A DNA stretch of 64,000 nt from Variovorax sp. 54 (GCF_002754375.1 NZ_PEFF01000001.1:6093501-6157500); one strand, 5' to 3'; positions 26,447 through 36,895 are shown, counted from the stretch's first letter. Numbers and translations are program-made. The notes: a model not told the origin generated them from the letters alone.

Positions 26447-27376
26447 ATGGACATCCAGCTGCGCGACCTGAAATATTTCGAGGTGGTCGCCGACACCGGC
26501 CACCTGGGCCAGGCTGCCGACAAGCTGGGCCGCACGCAGCCCGCGCTGACCAAGGCGGTGCAGCGGCTCGAGGAGGCCTTCGGCAGCGCGCTGTTCGAGC
26601 GCAAGGGCCGGGGCATCCAGCTCACGGCGGTGGGCGAGGTGCTGCTGGCGCGCGCCCGGCTGCTGCGCGGCGCCACCGAAGAGGCGCTGCGCGAGGTGAG
26701 CGATTTCGCCAAGGGCAACGCGGGCCACGTGCGCATCGGCAGCGGGCCCATTGCGGCCGACCACGTGCTGCCCGAGGTGTGCAACCTGCTGCTGGCCGAG
26801 GCCGGCGACACGCGCATCGACATCACCGTCGCGCCCAGCATGGCGCTGCGCGAGCGGCTGCGTGAAGGCGCCATCGACCTCTTGATCGGCCTCATGCCCG
26901 CGCACGACCCGGCCTTCGTCACGCATTCGATCGTCGAGGACGTGGTGGTGGTCGCCGCCAGCCCGCAGCACCCCGTGTTCGACCTGCCGAAGATCACGAT
27001 GAAGTCGCTGTTGCAATGGCGCTGGGTGCTGCCCGCCGACCCCATTCCCAGCCGCCAGTGGCTCGATGCGGCGTTTCAGTCGCGCGGGCTGCCGTTGCCT
27101 GCGGTGCAGGTCAACGCGAACTCGATCCCGCTGCTGCCGCGCCTCATCTCGCGCTCCGACATGTTGAGCTTCCTGTCGCGCCACACGCTCGGTGCGGCCG
27201 GGCGCGAAGGCACGCTGCGCGAGGTGCCGCTCAAGGAGACCACGCTGCGCCGCCACCTGGGCGTCACATACCGCAAGGAGGGCTACCTGTCGCCGGCGGC
27301 GCGGCGCCTCGTGACCTTGCTGCGCAATGAAGGGGCGCAGCTTTTTTCGTCGGCGTTGGCGCAGCGCGTGCTGTGA
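26447..27376 (+). CDS. LysR-family transcriptional regulator
   Basis: This 309-residue LysR protein has its helix-turn-helix in LGQAADKLGRTQPALTKAVQRLEEAFG. The effector domain has GHVRIGSGPIAADHVLPEV. The 107-base divergent gap with the dehydrogenase gene contains AATCG (26408-26412) and CGATT (26428-26432), a weak dyad that may be its site. By position it controls the four-gene hydroxy-acid operon. Confidence 0.9.
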   Translation: MDIQLRDLKYFEVVADTGHLGQAADKLGRTQPALTKAVQRLEEAFGSALFERKGRGIQLTAVGEVLLARARLLRGATEEALREVSDFAKGNAGHVRIGSGPIAADHVLPEVCNLLLAEAGDTRIDITVAPSMALRERLREGAIDLLIGLMPAHDPAFVTHSIVEDVVVVAASPQHPVFDLPKITMKSLLQWRWVLPADPIPSRQWLDAAFQSRGLPLPAVQVNANSIPLLPRLISRSDMLSFLSRHTLGAAGREGTLREVPLKETTLRRHLGVTYRKEGYLSPAARRLVTLLRNEGAQLFSSALAQRVL

Positions 27377-27424
27377 CCGGTGTGGTGCGACGTCTGCGGC
27401 AAGCGAGCTAGCTCGCGCGTCAGC

Positions 27425-29704
27425 TCACTCCCGCGTCAACACGAAGCGCTTCTGAATCCCGCCCGCAGCAGAAGGCGCCACCCACAGATCGATCTCACCC
27501 GGCTCGACCACAGGCTTCATGTCCCGCCCCAGAAACTGCAGATCGTCATCGCCGACAGTGAACTCGACCACCTCCGACGCACCCGGCGCAATCCGCACCT
27601 TGCGGAAATTCTTCAGCTCACGCACCGGCCGCGTCACGCTCGCCGCGCGCTGGGCCAGGTACAGCTGCACCACTTCTTCCGCCTCGCGTGTGCCCGTGTT
27701 GGTGACCGTGGCGCGCACGCGCAGCGTGTTGCCGATGGCAAGCCGGTCGCTGCTCAGCTCGACCTGGTCGTAGCGCACCGGCGCATAGCCGATGCCGAAA
27801 CCGAAGGGGTACAGCGCCTCGTTCGTCGCGTCCAGGTAGCGCGTCTTGAAGGCCGTGCCCGGCGCGCTCTCGGGCGAGGGGCGGCCGGTGCGCTTGTGGG
27901 CGTAGTAGTAGGGCACCTGGCCAGCAGTCTGAGGAAAGCTCACGGGCAGGCGGCCCGAAGGGTTGGCGTCGCCGAACACCACATCCGCGATCGCGTGGCC
28001 GGTCTGCACGCCGAGGAACCAGGTCACGACGATGGCGCGCGCGTTGCGCACCGCACCCTTGAGTGCCATTGCGCGGCCGTTGCTCAGCAGCACGACCACC
28101 GGCTTGCCCGTGGCGGCCACGGCCTCGGCCAGGTCTTGCTGCGCCTGCGGCAGGCCGATGTCGCTGCGTGAGCGCGACTCGCCCGACATCTTCTGGCTCT
28201 CGCCGATGGCCAGCACCACCACGTCGGCGTCGCGTGCGGCGGCCACGGCGGTTTCGATGCCGCCGGGCAGGGGCGCCTCGACGTTCGTGCCGCGCGTGAC
28301 GGTCAGCCGCGAGGCCTCGATGCCCAGCGCGGCGTGCAGGCCTTCGTCGATGCCCACGGGCGCGGACTGGCCCGGGAACAGGCTCCAGGAGCCCATCAGG
28401 TCCTTGGTGCCTTCGGCGAAGGGGCCGATCAGCGCGATCTTCTGCGGACCGGTCTTGGCCAGCGGCAGCAGCTGGCCCTCGTTCTTCAGCATCACGATCG
28501 AGCGACGCGCGCTCTCGCGGGCCAGGGCGATGAACTCGGGGTTCTCCACGCGCTGTTCGGCCGGAGGACCATCGAGGCCGCGCATCGGGTCGTCGAAGAG
28601 GCCGAGCTTGAGCTTGACACGCAGCACGCGCCGCACGGCCTCGTCGAGCCGCGCCATCGGCACCTCGCCCGAGGCCACGAGGTCGGGCAGGTGGCGGATG
28701 TACAGGCCGCTTTGCATGCTCACGTCGGTGCCAGCCATGAAGGCCAGCTTGGCGGCCTCGCGGCTGTTGGCGGCGTGGCCGTGTTCGATGAGTTCTTCGT
28801 CGGCCGTGTAGTCGGACACCACGAAGCCCTTGAACTTCCATTCGTCGCGCAGCACGCCGGTGAGCAGCGCGGGGTTGGCGGTCGAGGGAACGCCGCCGAT
28901 CTCGTTGAACGCGCTCATGACCGAGAGCGCGCCCGCATCGAGCGCCGCGCGGAACGGAGGCAGGTAGACCTCGCGCAGCGTGCGTTCAGAGATTTCGCTC
29001 GTGTTGTAGTCGAGCCCGCCCTCGGCCGCGCCGTAGGCCGCGAAGTGCTTGGGCGTGGCGAGCATCGAATCGGCATTCGAAAGGTTGCTGCCCTGGAAGC
29101 CGCGCACGCGCGCCGCTGCGAACTGGCGTGCGAGGTACGGGTCTTCGCCCACGCCTTCGAGGCCGCGGCCCCAGCGCGCGTCGCGCGCGATGTCGACCAT
29201 CGGCGCGAAGGTCCAGCGAAAGCCGTCGGCCGTGGCCTCGACCGCCGCCGCGCGCGCGGTGCGCTCGGCCAGCGCGGGCTCCCAGCTCGAAGCTTCGGCC
29301 AGCGGCATCGGGAAGATGGTGCGAAAGCCGTGGATCACGTCGGCGCCGAAGATCAGCGGAATGCCCAACCGCGATTCGCGCACCGCCACCTGCTGCAACC
29401 GCCGCTTGCCTTCGAGGCCGGCGTTGTTGAACAGGCCCGTGAGCCGCCCGTTGCGCACGTCCTCGGTCTCCTGCTGCCCGTTGCGCCAGCCGGCCTGCGG
29501 GTTGTTCGGGATGTTGATGTCGGCGGGGCCGTAGAGGCTGAGCTGGCCCGCCTTTTCCTGCGGCGTCATGCGCGCGATCAGCGATTCGATGCGGGCTTCG
29601 GCTGCGTCGGAGGGCTTCAGGTCTTTGGGAATGGACGCCGCGATGGCGGGGAGGGAGAGGGTGGACAGGACGAGGGCGAGAGCGGCGGCTTTTCGAACAT
29701 GCAT
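27425..29704 (-). CDS. bglX: Periplasmic beta-glucosidase, GH3
   Basis: This 759-residue enzyme has a Sec signal (ending AIAAS) and the three domains of BglX: an (alpha/beta)8 barrel starting IESLIARMTPQEKAGQLSL, an alpha/beta sandwich, and a C-terminal fibronectin III-like domain. The nucleophile is D298 in VVSDYTADEEL. It hydrolyses beta-glucosides in the periplasm. It is alone on its strand and converges on the LysR gene; no sugar transporter is adjacent. Confidence 0.92.
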   Translation of the reverse strand: MHVRKAAALALVLSTLSLPAIAASIPKDLKPSDAAEARIESLIARMTPQEKAGQLSLYGPADINIPNNPQAGWRNGQQETEDVRNGRLTGLFNNAGLEGKRRLQQVAVRESRLGIPLIFGADVIHGFRTIFPMPLAEASSWEPALAERTARAAAVEATADGFRWTFAPMVDIARDARWGRGLEGVGEDPYLARQFAAARVRGFQGSNLSNADSMLATPKHFAAYGAAEGGLDYNTSEISERTLREVYLPPFRAALDAGALSVMSAFNEIGGVPSTANPALLTGVLRDEWKFKGFVVSDYTADEELIEHGHAANSREAAKLAFMAGTDVSMQSGLYIRHLPDLVASGEVPMARLDEAVRRVLRVKLKLGLFDDPMRGLDGPPAEQRVENPEFIALARESARRSIVMLKNEGQLLPLAKTGPQKIALIGPFAEGTKDLMGSWSLFPGQSAPVGIDEGLHAALGIEASRLTVTRGTNVEAPLPGGIETAVAAARDADVVVLAIGESQKMSGESRSRSDIGLPQAQQDLAEAVAATGKPVVVLLSNGRAMALKGAVRNARAIVVTWFLGVQTGHAIADVVFGDANPSGRLPVSFPQTAGQVPYYYAHKRTGRPSPESAPGTAFKTRYLDATNEALYPFGFGIGYAPVRYDQVELSSDRLAIGNTLRVRATVTNTGTREAEEVVQLYLAQRAASVTRPVRELKNFRKVRIAPGASEVVEFTVGDDDLQFLGRDMKPVVEPGEIDLWVAPSAAGGIQKRFVLTRE

Positions 29705-29789
29705 GGCCGCCTATTCTGCAGACAACACGCGTTGGCCCCGGCCAGCGGGTTTCCGCCCTGGGCGTAGGGCCTTGTCCGACCCGGGCCGC

Positions 29790-30758
29790 TTACTCGGCGG
29801 TGGCGCCGGCGTCCTTCGCCACCTTGACCCACTTGGTCGTCTCGGTGCCGATGAAGGTCGCGAGTTCGGCGGGCTTCATGTTGCCGGCGGTCACGCCCTG
29901 TTCTTCGAAGCGCTTGACCACATCGGGCTGCTGCACCGCGCGGGCCAGCTCGGTGTTCAGGCGCTGCACGATCTCGGGCGGCGTGCCGTGCGGCGCCATG
30001 AGCGCGAACCACGTCGTCATGTCATAGCCCTTGAGGCCCGCCTCGTCGAGCGTGGGCACGCCGGGGTAGGCGGGCGCGCGCGTCTTCGTCGTCACGGCCA
30101 GCGCGTGCACCTTGCCGGCGCGGATGTGCGGCGAGGCCGAGGGGCTGGTCTCGATCGCCATCTGGATCTGCCCGCCCATGAGGTCGGCCATCATCGGCGC
30201 GCCGCCCTTGTAGGGCACATGCACGATGTCGGTCTTGGTCATCGAGCGGAACAGCTCGCCCGAAATGTGCTCGGTGCTGCCGCTGCCGGCCGAGCCGAAG
30301 TTGACCTTGCCGGGGTTGGCCTTGATGTACGCCACGAGTTCGGCCATCGTCTTCGCGGGCACCTTCTCGTTGACGATCAGCACGTTAGGCGTGGAGGCCG
30401 CGAGCGCCACCGGATCGAAGTCGCGCTGGAAGTCGTAGGGCAGCTTCTTGTACAGGCCCGGTGCGATCGCATGCGCGATGGTGGCCAGGAACAGCGTGTA
30501 GCCGTCGGCCGGTGCCTTCGCGGCGATGGTCGCGCCCACGGTGCCGCCTGCGCCGCCGCGGTTGTCGACGATCACCGGCTGCTTGAGCGCTTCGGAGAGC
30601 TTCTGGCCGATGGTGCGCGCGACGATGTCGGTGGTGCCGCCCGCCACGAAGGGCACGACAAGGGTGATGGGTTTCGCGGGCCAGTCGGCGGCAGAGGCCA
30701 TGCCTGCGGCGAGCATCAGCATGGCGACGGCGGTGCGAAGAAAGGTGTGGCGTTTCAT
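29790..30758 (-). CDS. Bug-family tripartite tricarboxylate receptor
   Basis: This 322-residue periplasmic receptor has a Sec signal (ending GMASA) and the family block WPAKPITLVVPFVAGGTTDIVAR with VIVDNRGGAGGTVGA. It lies 47 bases after tcuB and shares its direction, so it is the last gene of the tricarballylate cluster. It probably binds a tricarboxylate and serves TctAB-type permeases encoded elsewhere; none is in the window. Confidence 0.88.
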   Translation of the reverse strand: MKRHTFLRTAVAMLMLAAGMASAADWPAKPITLVVPFVAGGTTDIVARTIGQKLSEALKQPVIVDNRGGAGGTVGATIAAKAPADGYTLFLATIAHAIAPGLYKKLPYDFQRDFDPVALAASTPNVLIVNEKVPAKTMAELVAYIKANPGKVNFGSAGSGSTEHISGELFRSMTKTDIVHVPYKGGAPMMADLMGGQIQMAIETSPSASPHIRAGKVHALAVTTKTRAPAYPGVPTLDEAGLKGYDMTTWFALMAPHGTPPEIVQRLNTELARAVQQPDVVKRFEEQGVTAGNMKPAELATFIGTETTKWVKVAKDAGATAE

Positions 30759-30805
30759 GGTCGTGAGGTCTCCGTGTCGTTGTGAAAGTGCAGGATTCGG
30801 TGCAT

Positions 30806-32044
30806 TCAATCGGCGCCCAGCCGAAGCCGGCTGGGCAGTCGCTTCTCGATGGCGAACTTCAGGAGCGCCGCGCAGCGGAAGATGCCGTGCGCGAACTTGC
30901 CGTAGGGCAGCGTGAGAAAGAGCGCCATCACCACGCCCAGGTGCACGGCGAGCAGCAGCGCCATGAAGCGCGTGTCGCGCCACGCGAGCAGTGCCAGGCC
31001 GGTGAGGCTGGTGAGCAGCAGCAGCGCGATGAAGCCGCGGTCCATCGGCCGCTGCGCCGCATCGCCGTGCGCGGCGTGGCGACGCAGGTTCAGCCACAGC
31101 AAGCCGACGGGGCCGAGCACGAGGCCGATGCCACCCGCGGTGCCCAAGAGCACGGGCAGGCTCGTGAGCGCATAGGGCGCATGCAGGTCGAACAGGTAGT
31201 GGTACAGCGTCGCCACGCAGGTGGAGGCGAAGCACAGCATGAAGCCGTAGAAGGTGAAGTGATGAAAACGCCGGCGCCACAGCGTGAAGCGGTCGTCGGC
31301 GTTGTTGCAGCCTTCGCCGTGGCCACCGTCCAGGTAGGTCAGGTGCAACGCGTCGTGCGCGGCTTCGGCGCTCGCTGCGCGGCGCACGCCCGGCAGGTCG
31401 GGGGCGTTGCCGGGGTCGTTCGCGGGCGACACCTCGCGCCAGAAGCGGCGCGTGCCCATGGCCAAAGCAAACATCACGAACAGGAACACCGTACCGAACA
31501 CCAGCGCGAGGAAGTTGTGCGGAAAGATCGCGTAGAAGTTGCCCGCGAGCGGCTCGTGCAGCAGCGAGCCCGACATCGTCACGGCCAGCACGAGGAACAG
31601 CGCGAGCCCGCCCGCCAGTGCGAGTGCCACGGTGAGCCCGGCCTTCTTGTAGAGCGCGCCCATCGCGGGCGGCCAGGCGTAGTCGTGGTACGTCTGCAGG
31701 CGCACCTGCGCCATCGCCTGCGGCACGTTGACCGCGAACTCGTGCGGCGGTGCGTACTGGCAGGCATGCAGGCACGCGCCGCAGTTGTGGCACAGGTTGG
31801 CGAGGTAGTGCGTGTCGGCCTTGCCGAATTCGAGCCGGCGCGTCATCGCGGGGAACACGGCGCAGAAGCCTTCGCAGTAGCGGCAGGCGTTGCAGATCTG
31901 CAGGATGCGCGCGACCTCGCCCTCGCTGGCGGTCAACGGCAGCGCGGGCTGGATCGGGATCACGCGCTGCGATGGAGACGGGGTGCTGCCGATGCCGTCG
32001 GCATCCGCACGGGCGCGTGCGACGAGGTCAGTGAGCTGCTGCAA
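30806..32044 (-). CDS. tcuB: Tricarballylate utilization Fe-S/heme membrane protein TcuB
   Basis: This 412-residue protein has two 4Fe-4S motifs of the form C-x2-C-x2-C-x3-C (C51, 54, 57, 61 and C85, 88, 91, 95). About six membrane segments follow, with histidines that may ligate heme. TcuB reoxidises the flavin of TcuA and passes electrons to the quinone pool. It overlaps tcuA by 17 bases. Confidence 0.9.
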   Translation of the reverse strand: MQQLTDLVARARADADGIGSTPSPSQRVIPIQPALPLTASEGEVARILQICNACRYCEGFCAVFPAMTRRLEFGKADTHYLANLCHNCGACLHACQYAPPHEFAVNVPQAMAQVRLQTYHDYAWPPAMGALYKKAGLTVALALAGGLALFLVLAVTMSGSLLHEPLAGNFYAIFPHNFLALVFGTVFLFVMFALAMGTRRFWREVSPANDPGNAPDLPGVRRAASAEAAHDALHLTYLDGGHGEGCNNADDRFTLWRRRFHHFTFYGFMLCFASTCVATLYHYLFDLHAPYALTSLPVLLGTAGGIGLVLGPVGLLWLNLRRHAAHGDAAQRPMDRGFIALLLLTSLTGLALLAWRDTRFMALLLAVHLGVVMALFLTLPYGKFAHGIFRCAALLKFAIEKRLPSRLRLGAD

Positions 32045-33455
32045 GGGCGGTCTCCGGGGAATTCTTCGAATGGTTCTTGGCGGCCTTCGCAGCCTGTGTC
32101 CCGGCGATGCGCCCGAAGGCCGTGCCGATGCTCATGCCCACGCCGGCCGTGTAGCCCTTGCCCAGCACATTGCCGGCCATCATTTCGCCGGCCACGAACA
32201 AGTTGGGGCTCGGCCGTCCGCCGAAGCGCACGGCCGCGGTCTCGTCGACCTTCAGGCCGAGGTAGGTGAAGGTGATGCCGGGGCGCAGCGGGTAGGCGTA
32301 GAAGGGCGCCGTGTCGATCGGCCGCGCCCAGTGCGTCTTGGCGGGCGCGAGGCCTTCGGTGTGGCAGTCGTCCAGCGCGGTGTGGTCGAAACGGCCGACG
32401 CGGCAGGCGGCGTTGTAGTCCTGCACGGTGCGCACGAAGGTGGCTTCGTCCAGGCCGATCTTCTGCGCGAGTTCGCCGAGCGTGTTCGCCTGCGTGCCGG
32501 TGAACACGGGCGGCATGAAGCGGCCCACCGCCTGCTGGTCGATGACCGACCAGGCGATCTGCCCCGGCTGCTGCGCCACGAGCCGGCCCCAGATCGCATA
32601 GCGCTTGGGCCAGAAGTCTTCGCCCTCGTCGTAGAAGCGCTGCGCGTCGCGGTTGACCACCACGCCGAGCGACACGCAATCGATGCGCGTGCAGATGCCG
32701 CCGTCGTACAGCGGTGCGCGCGCGTCGATGGCGACCATGTGACCCTGCGACGGATCGCCGATGCTGTCGGCGCCCGCGGCGATCATGTGTTTGAGCAGCA
32801 CGCCCTGGTTGAAGCGCGTGCCGCGAATGAGGAAGTTGTCGGCCGGCCACTCGCCGCGTTCGTTCTGGCCCCAGGCTTCGCGCAGCCATTCGCGGTTCGA
32901 TTCGAAACCGCCCGAGGCCAGCACGCAGCTCCTGGCTTCGATGCGCTCGCCGGCCTCGGTGCGCACGGCGACGAAGCGGTCGCCGTCGAGTTCGACCGAG
33001 GCCACGGGCGTGTCGTAGCGAATCTGCACGCCGAGCGTTTCGGCGCTGCGAAAGTAGGCGTTGACGAGCGCCTTGCCGCCGCCCATGAAGAAGGCGTTGG
33101 TGCGCGCCACGTGCAGCGCACCCGACAGTGGCGGCTGGAAGCGCACGCCGTGGCGGCGCATCCAGTCGCGGCAGTTCGACGAAGCGCGGATCACGAGGCG
33201 GGCCAGGTGCTCGTCGGTCAGGCCGCCGGTCACCTTCAAGAGGTCTTGCCAGTACTCCTCTTCAGGGTAGGCCTCGACCAGCACGTCCTGCGGCGCGTCG
33301 TGCATGCAGCGCAGGTTGCGGGTGTGCTGCGAATTGCCGCCGCGCCATGCTTTCGGCGAGGCCTCCAGCAGCAGCACCGAAGCGCCGGCCTCGCGCGCCA
33401 TCAGCGCGGCGCACAGCGCGGCATTGCCGCCACCGACAACCAGTACATCTATCAC
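32028..33455 (-). CDS. tcuA: FAD-dependent tricarballylate dehydrogenase TcuA
   Basis: This 475-residue flavoprotein of the fumarate-reductase/succinate-dehydrogenase family starts [22 protein letters not shown]. The capping and active-site block includes [19 protein letters not shown] and the C-terminal [13 protein letters not shown]. In Salmonella, TcuA oxidises tricarballylate to cis-aconitate. The overlapping Fe-S partner tcuB and the upstream LysR support the assignment. Length matches the family. Confidence 0.9.
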   Translation of the reverse strand: MIDVLVVGGGNAALCAALMAREAGASVLLLEASPKAWRGGNSQHTRNLRCMHDAPQDVLVEAYPEEEYWQDLLKVTGGLTDEHLARLVIRASSNCRDWMRRHGVRFQPPLSGALHVARTNAFFMGGGKALVNAYFRSAETLGVQIRYDTPVASVELDGDRFVAVRTEAGERIEARSCVLASGGFESNREWLREAWGQNERGEWPADNFLIRGTRFNQGVLLKHMIAAGADSIGDPSQGHMVAIDARAPLYDGGICTRIDCVSLGVVVNRDAQRFYDEGEDFWPKRYAIWGRLVAQQPGQIAWSVIDQQAVGRFMPPVFTGTQANTLGELAQKIGLDEATFVRTVQDYNAACRVGRFDHTALDDCHTEGLAPAKTHWARPIDTAPFYAYPLRPGITFTYLGLKVDETAAVRFGGRPSPNLFVAGEMMAGNVLGKGYTAGVGMSIGTAFGRIAGTQAAKAAKNHSKNSPETALAAAH

Positions 33456-33532
33456 TCGTGGGTCTCCTTGGAATGCAGGAGACTTTAGGGCGCATGGCCT
33501 TCACGCGAAAGGCCGAAAGACGCAACAGGTGT

Positions 33533-34459
33533 TCAGCTTTCGAGAAGACTTGCGCCGGCCCAGCGGCCTTCGCTGACCAGCGTGCGGGCCGTTTCGGTGA
33601 CCACCACGCGCGCGGCCAGCGCGGCGGGCGAAAGCTCATCGTCCGACAGGCTCACGAGCAGGTTGCGGCGCCCCACGTGGGCGTCGGAAATCTGCGTGAG
33701 CTCGAGGTCGTCGCGGTCGTGCCGCGCGGTGGCGGCGCCGGGCTGGATGGTGGCGCCGTGGCCGGCGCGCACCGCGTCCATCAGCAGCGCCAGGCCGTCG
33801 ACTTCGGCCACGATGCGCGGCGCCACGCGCGCCCGTGCGAAGGCCGCCATCAGCGTGGCGCGCAGGCCGTGGCTGCCGCTGGGCAGGATCAGCGGCACCT
33901 CGGCCAGTTGCGACAGCCGCACCTTCGCACCTTTGGGGCGCGGCGTCAGCGTGGGCGAGGCGATCACGAAGAGCTTTTCGGCCAGCAGCGGCGCCACGCT
34001 CCAGCGCCGCGGCGTGTCGGTCTGGAACAGCACGGCCAGGTCGAGCTGGCGCGCATGCAGCATCGTCGTGAGGTGGCCCGACAGCGCCTCGACCATGTGC
34101 AGCCGCACCTCGGGGTAGCGCGCCTGCATGGCCTGCATGAGCGGCACGCCCAGCACGGTGGCGGTGGTGGGCGCCAGGCCCACGCTCACATGGCCCGACA
34201 GGCGCGCTTGCTGCGCCGCACGCACCGCGTCGTCGGCGTGGCGCAAGGTGAGTTGCGCCTGGTGCAGGAAGGCCAGGCCCGCATCGGTGGGCATGACGCC
34301 GGTCGAATGGCGGCGCAGCAGCCGTGTCGAGAGTTCGCTCTCGAGCCGGCTGATCTGCTGGCTCAGCGCAGAGGTCACCACCCCCAGCTCCACGGCCGCG
34401 CGGCCCATGCTGCGCAGTTCGCAGACCTTGACGAAGTAGCGCAGTTGTCTCAGTTCCAT
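33533..34459 (-). CDS. tcuR: LysR-family regulator of the tcu genes
   Basis: This 308-residue LysR protein has its helix-turn-helix in MGRAAVELGVVTSALSQQISRLESEL. It precedes tcuA on the same strand by 77 bases, the arrangement known for tcuR in Salmonella, where it activates tcuABC in response to tricarballylate. It begins 7 bases after the BASS symporter gene. The symbol rests on context rather than on a diagnostic motif. Confidence 0.78.
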   Translation of the reverse strand: MELRQLRYFVKVCELRSMGRAAVELGVVTSALSQQISRLESELSTRLLRRHSTGVMPTDAGLAFLHQAQLTLRHADDAVRAAQQARLSGHVSVGLAPTTATVLGVPLMQAMQARYPEVRLHMVEALSGHLTTMLHARQLDLAVLFQTDTPRRWSVAPLLAEKLFVIASPTLTPRPKGAKVRLSQLAEVPLILPSGSHGLRATLMAAFARARVAPRIVAEVDGLALLMDAVRAGHGATIQPGAATARHDRDDLELTQISDAHVGRRNLLVSLSDDELSPAALAARVVVTETARTLVSEGRWAGASLLES

Positions 34460-34466
34460 GCGCGCA

Positions 34467-35345
34467 TCATGGCGCAGGCACGACCGCCGGTTGGCCGCGT
34501 CGCAGCAGCAACCATCCGAACAGCGGGGCCGTGATGTACATCACCACCGAGTAGATCGCGGCCGGCAGCGCGAGCGGAAAGCTCCCGAGCACGCTCACCG
34601 CGATGAAGATGGCGAGCGTGGAGTTGTGGATGCCGATCTCGTAGCTGATGGCGGTGGCCAGCGGCTTGTCCAGGCCGGCCGCGCGGCTCAGGTAGTAGCC
34701 CGCCAGCAGGCTCACGAGATTGAACAGCAGCACCGGCACGCCGATCTCGGCGAAGGTGGAGGTGATGGTCTTCCACTCGTTGGCGATGGCGAGCACCGTG
34801 ACCACCGCGAGCACGACGCCGCTGAAGATCTTGGTCGGCTTTTCCATGCGCGCCGCGAAGCCGGGCTTGCGCGATGCGACGAACATGCCGATGGCCACCG
34901 GCACCAGCACGATGGCGATCACCTCGACCAGCTTGCGCGTCTGCAGCGGCACCACCTGGCCGCTCGGCGCGAAGTGGTTGATGGCCCAGTTGGCGATGAG
35001 CGGCAGCGTGACGATCGACAGCAGCGTGTTCACGGCGGTGAGCGAAATGTTCATCGCCACGTTGCCGCCGAACAGGTGCGAGAACAGGTTGGCCGAGATG
35101 CCGCCCGGCGAGGCCGCCAGCAGCATGAGCCCGATGGCGAACACCGGCGACAGGCCGAAGCCCACGATGATGGCGTAGCAGGCCAGCGGCAGGCCGATGA
35201 CCTGCAGCACGAGCGCGAGGGTCACGGCCTTCGGGTGCTTGAACAGGCGCCGGAAGTCTTCGAGTGAGAGCGACAGCCCCAGCCCGAACATCACGAGCGC
35301 GAGCGCGCCGAACAGGAACCGGGTCACGATGAGCGTGGTGTCCAT
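34467..35345 (-). CDS. Bile acid:sodium symporter (BASS) family transporter
   Basis: This 292-residue membrane protein has about nine to ten helices. Family marks are GLSLSLEDFRRLFKHPKAV at the first helix, LLAASPGGISANLFSHLFGGNVA (the crossing helix with the sodium site) and SYEIGIHNSTLA. It is 7 bases ahead of the LysR gene of the tcu cluster. BASS proteins carry organic anions with sodium, so it may import the substrate of TcuAB, replacing the MFS carrier TcuC. Confidence 0.88.
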   Translation of the reverse strand: MDTTLIVTRFLFGALALVMFGLGLSLSLEDFRRLFKHPKAVTLALVLQVIGLPLACYAIIVGFGLSPVFAIGLMLLAASPGGISANLFSHLFGGNVAMNISLTAVNTLLSIVTLPLIANWAINHFAPSGQVVPLQTRKLVEVIAIVLVPVAIGMFVASRKPGFAARMEKPTKIFSGVVLAVVTVLAIANEWKTITSTFAEIGVPVLLFNLVSLLAGYYLSRAAGLDKPLATAISYEIGIHNSTLAIFIAVSVLGSFPLALPAAIYSVVMYITAPLFGWLLLRRGQPAVVPAP

Positions 35346-35453
35346 GGGGTGGTGTCTCCTCTGTCGTTCTTCTTGAACGCGCTTAAAAAAAAGGCTGCCG
35401 GCACCCGTCGCGCGGGCGCTGGCAGCCGTGGAAACCGGGACCGACGCGTGGTC

Positions 35454-36221
35454 TTATTGTTTGTAGCTGTCGTCGATGCGGTCGAGTTTGCGAATCAGCG
35501 AAGGCCAGACGAACATGCCGCCGAGGCCGCCGCTTTGCACCTTCATCGCCTGGCCCACGCCCTCGATGATCTTCGGATTCACGTGCGTGAGTTCGCCGCC
35601 ACCGGCCTGCGCGGCGATCTGGATCTGGCAGGTGTTCTCGAAGGTGTACATCGAAAGGAAGGCGTCGGCAATGGTCTTGCCGCAGGTCAGCAGTCCGTGG
35701 TTGCGCAGCATGAGGAAGTTCGCATGGCCCATGTCGGCCTGCAGGCGCGGCTTCTCGTCGTCGCGGAAGGCCACGCCTTCGTAGTCGTGGTAGGCCAGCG
35801 AGGCCAGCACGAAGGTCGATTGCTGGCTGATGGGCAGCACGCCGTTCTTCTGCGCGCTCACCGCGATGCCGGCCTTGGTGTGGGTGTGCAGCACGCACTG
35901 GATGTCTTCGCGCGCGGCATGCACGGCGCTGTGGATCACGAAGCCGGCCGGGTTCACCGGGTAGGGCGACTCGATGATCTTGTTGCACTGCTGGTCGACC
36001 TTGACCAGGCTCGACGCCGTGATCTCGTCGAACATCAAACCGTAGGGGTTGATCAGGAAGTGGTGCTCGGGGCCGGGCACGCGCGCGCTGATGTGCGTGA
36101 ACACCAGGTCGCTCCAGCCGTACAGCGCCACGAGGCGGTAGCAGGCGGCGAGGTCGACGCGCAGTTGCCATTCTTCGGCGGAGACGAGCTTCTGGATTTC
36201 GGAGGCGGAGGTTGCGTTCAT
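35454..36221 (-). CDS. Class II aldolase/adducin-family protein
   Basis: This 255-residue protein has the L-fuculose-phosphate aldolase fold with the zinc-binding HTHTKAG block and a third histidine in LRNHGLLTCGKTI. The N-terminal block LVALYGWSDLVFTHISARVPG is common to the family branch that acts on non-phosphorylated or CoA-free substrates. It follows the HD-domain gene by 23 bases and is thus cotranscribed. Reaction unknown. Confidence 0.87.
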   Translation of the reverse strand: MNATSASEIQKLVSAEEWQLRVDLAACYRLVALYGWSDLVFTHISARVPGPEHHFLINPYGLMFDEITASSLVKVDQQCNKIIESPYPVNPAGFVIHSAVHAAREDIQCVLHTHTKAGIAVSAQKNGVLPISQQSTFVLASLAYHDYEGVAFRDDEKPRLQADMGHANFLMLRNHGLLTCGKTIADAFLSMYTFENTCQIQIAAQAGGGELTHVNPKIIEGVGQAMKVQSGGLGGMFVWPSLIRKLDRIDDSYKQ

Positions 36222-36244
36222 GGTCGTGTGTCCTTTGTCGGGGA

Positions 36245-36835
36245 TCAGGCGGTGGCCTGCTCGGTGAGCACGGTCTTGTAGATGCTCTGCTTGGGCTGCG
36301 CCATCAGGCGGCGCAGCATGGGTTCGAATTCGCTGATGGGCAGGGTCTCGGCCTTGGGGTTGAAGGCCGGGTTGTCGTAGAGCGCGCAGAACTCGGCGGT
36401 GCGCTCGTAGTGCGGGTGGTCCTTGAAGTTGTCGCGCATGTCGCGGTCCAGCCCGATGTGGTGAAAGAAGTAGTGGCCCTGGAAGATGCCGTGGTTCTGC
36501 ACCATCCAGTGGTTGGCCTCGCTCACGAAGGGCTTGAGGATGGCGGCGGCAATGTCGGGGTGGTTGAAGGTGCCGAGCGTGTCGCCGATGTCGTGCAGCA
36601 GCGCGCACACCACGTACTCCTCGTCGCGGCCGTCGCGCAGCGCGCGCGTGGCGGTCTGCAGCGAGTGCGTGTAGCGGTCGACCGGAAAGCCGCCGTAGTC
36701 GCCTTCGAGGATCTGCAGGTGCTTGATCACGCGTGCGGGCAGGCCGCCCGTGAACTGCATGAACTCGCCGCCGATCAGTTGCCAGTCTTCGCGCGTGCTT
36801 TCCTGCATGCTCTTGAAACTTGCCCGTGCATTCAT
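36245..36835 (-). CDS. HD-domain protein of the diiron oxygenase (PhnZ/MIOX-like) type
   Basis: This 196-residue HD-domain protein has a six-ligand pattern: H57 (YTHSLQ), H81-D82 (LLHDIGD), H92 (NHPDIA), H115 (NHGIFQ) and D154 (LYDNPAF). Two metals could be held, as in myo-inositol oxygenase and the phosphonate oxygenase PhnZ, which use a mixed-valence diiron centre. The alternative is an ordinary HD phosphohydrolase. The ATG at 36835 is chosen because the upstream extension crosses the palindrome. It is paired with a class II aldolase and divergent from a Crp/Fnr regulator. Confidence 0.8.
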   Translation of the reverse strand: MNARASFKSMQESTREDWQLIGGEFMQFTGGLPARVIKHLQILEGDYGGFPVDRYTHSLQTATRALRDGRDEEYVVCALLHDIGDTLGTFNHPDIAAAILKPFVSEANHWMVQNHGIFQGHYFFHHIGLDRDMRDNFKDHPHYERTAEFCALYDNPAFNPKAETLPISEFEPMLRRLMAQPKQSIYKTVLTEQATA

Positions 36836-36895
36836 CGTGTGCGTCTCCGTTCTTGGGGAATGGCGGTCACTGTAGACCTGCGCTTGACCTTCAAC

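Noticed and set aside
27403..27416. 14-bp palindrome GCGAGCTAGCTCGC between LysR and bglX ends
   Set aside because: It lies between convergent genes with no T-tract; it is short, self-complementary GC DNA and could be chance.
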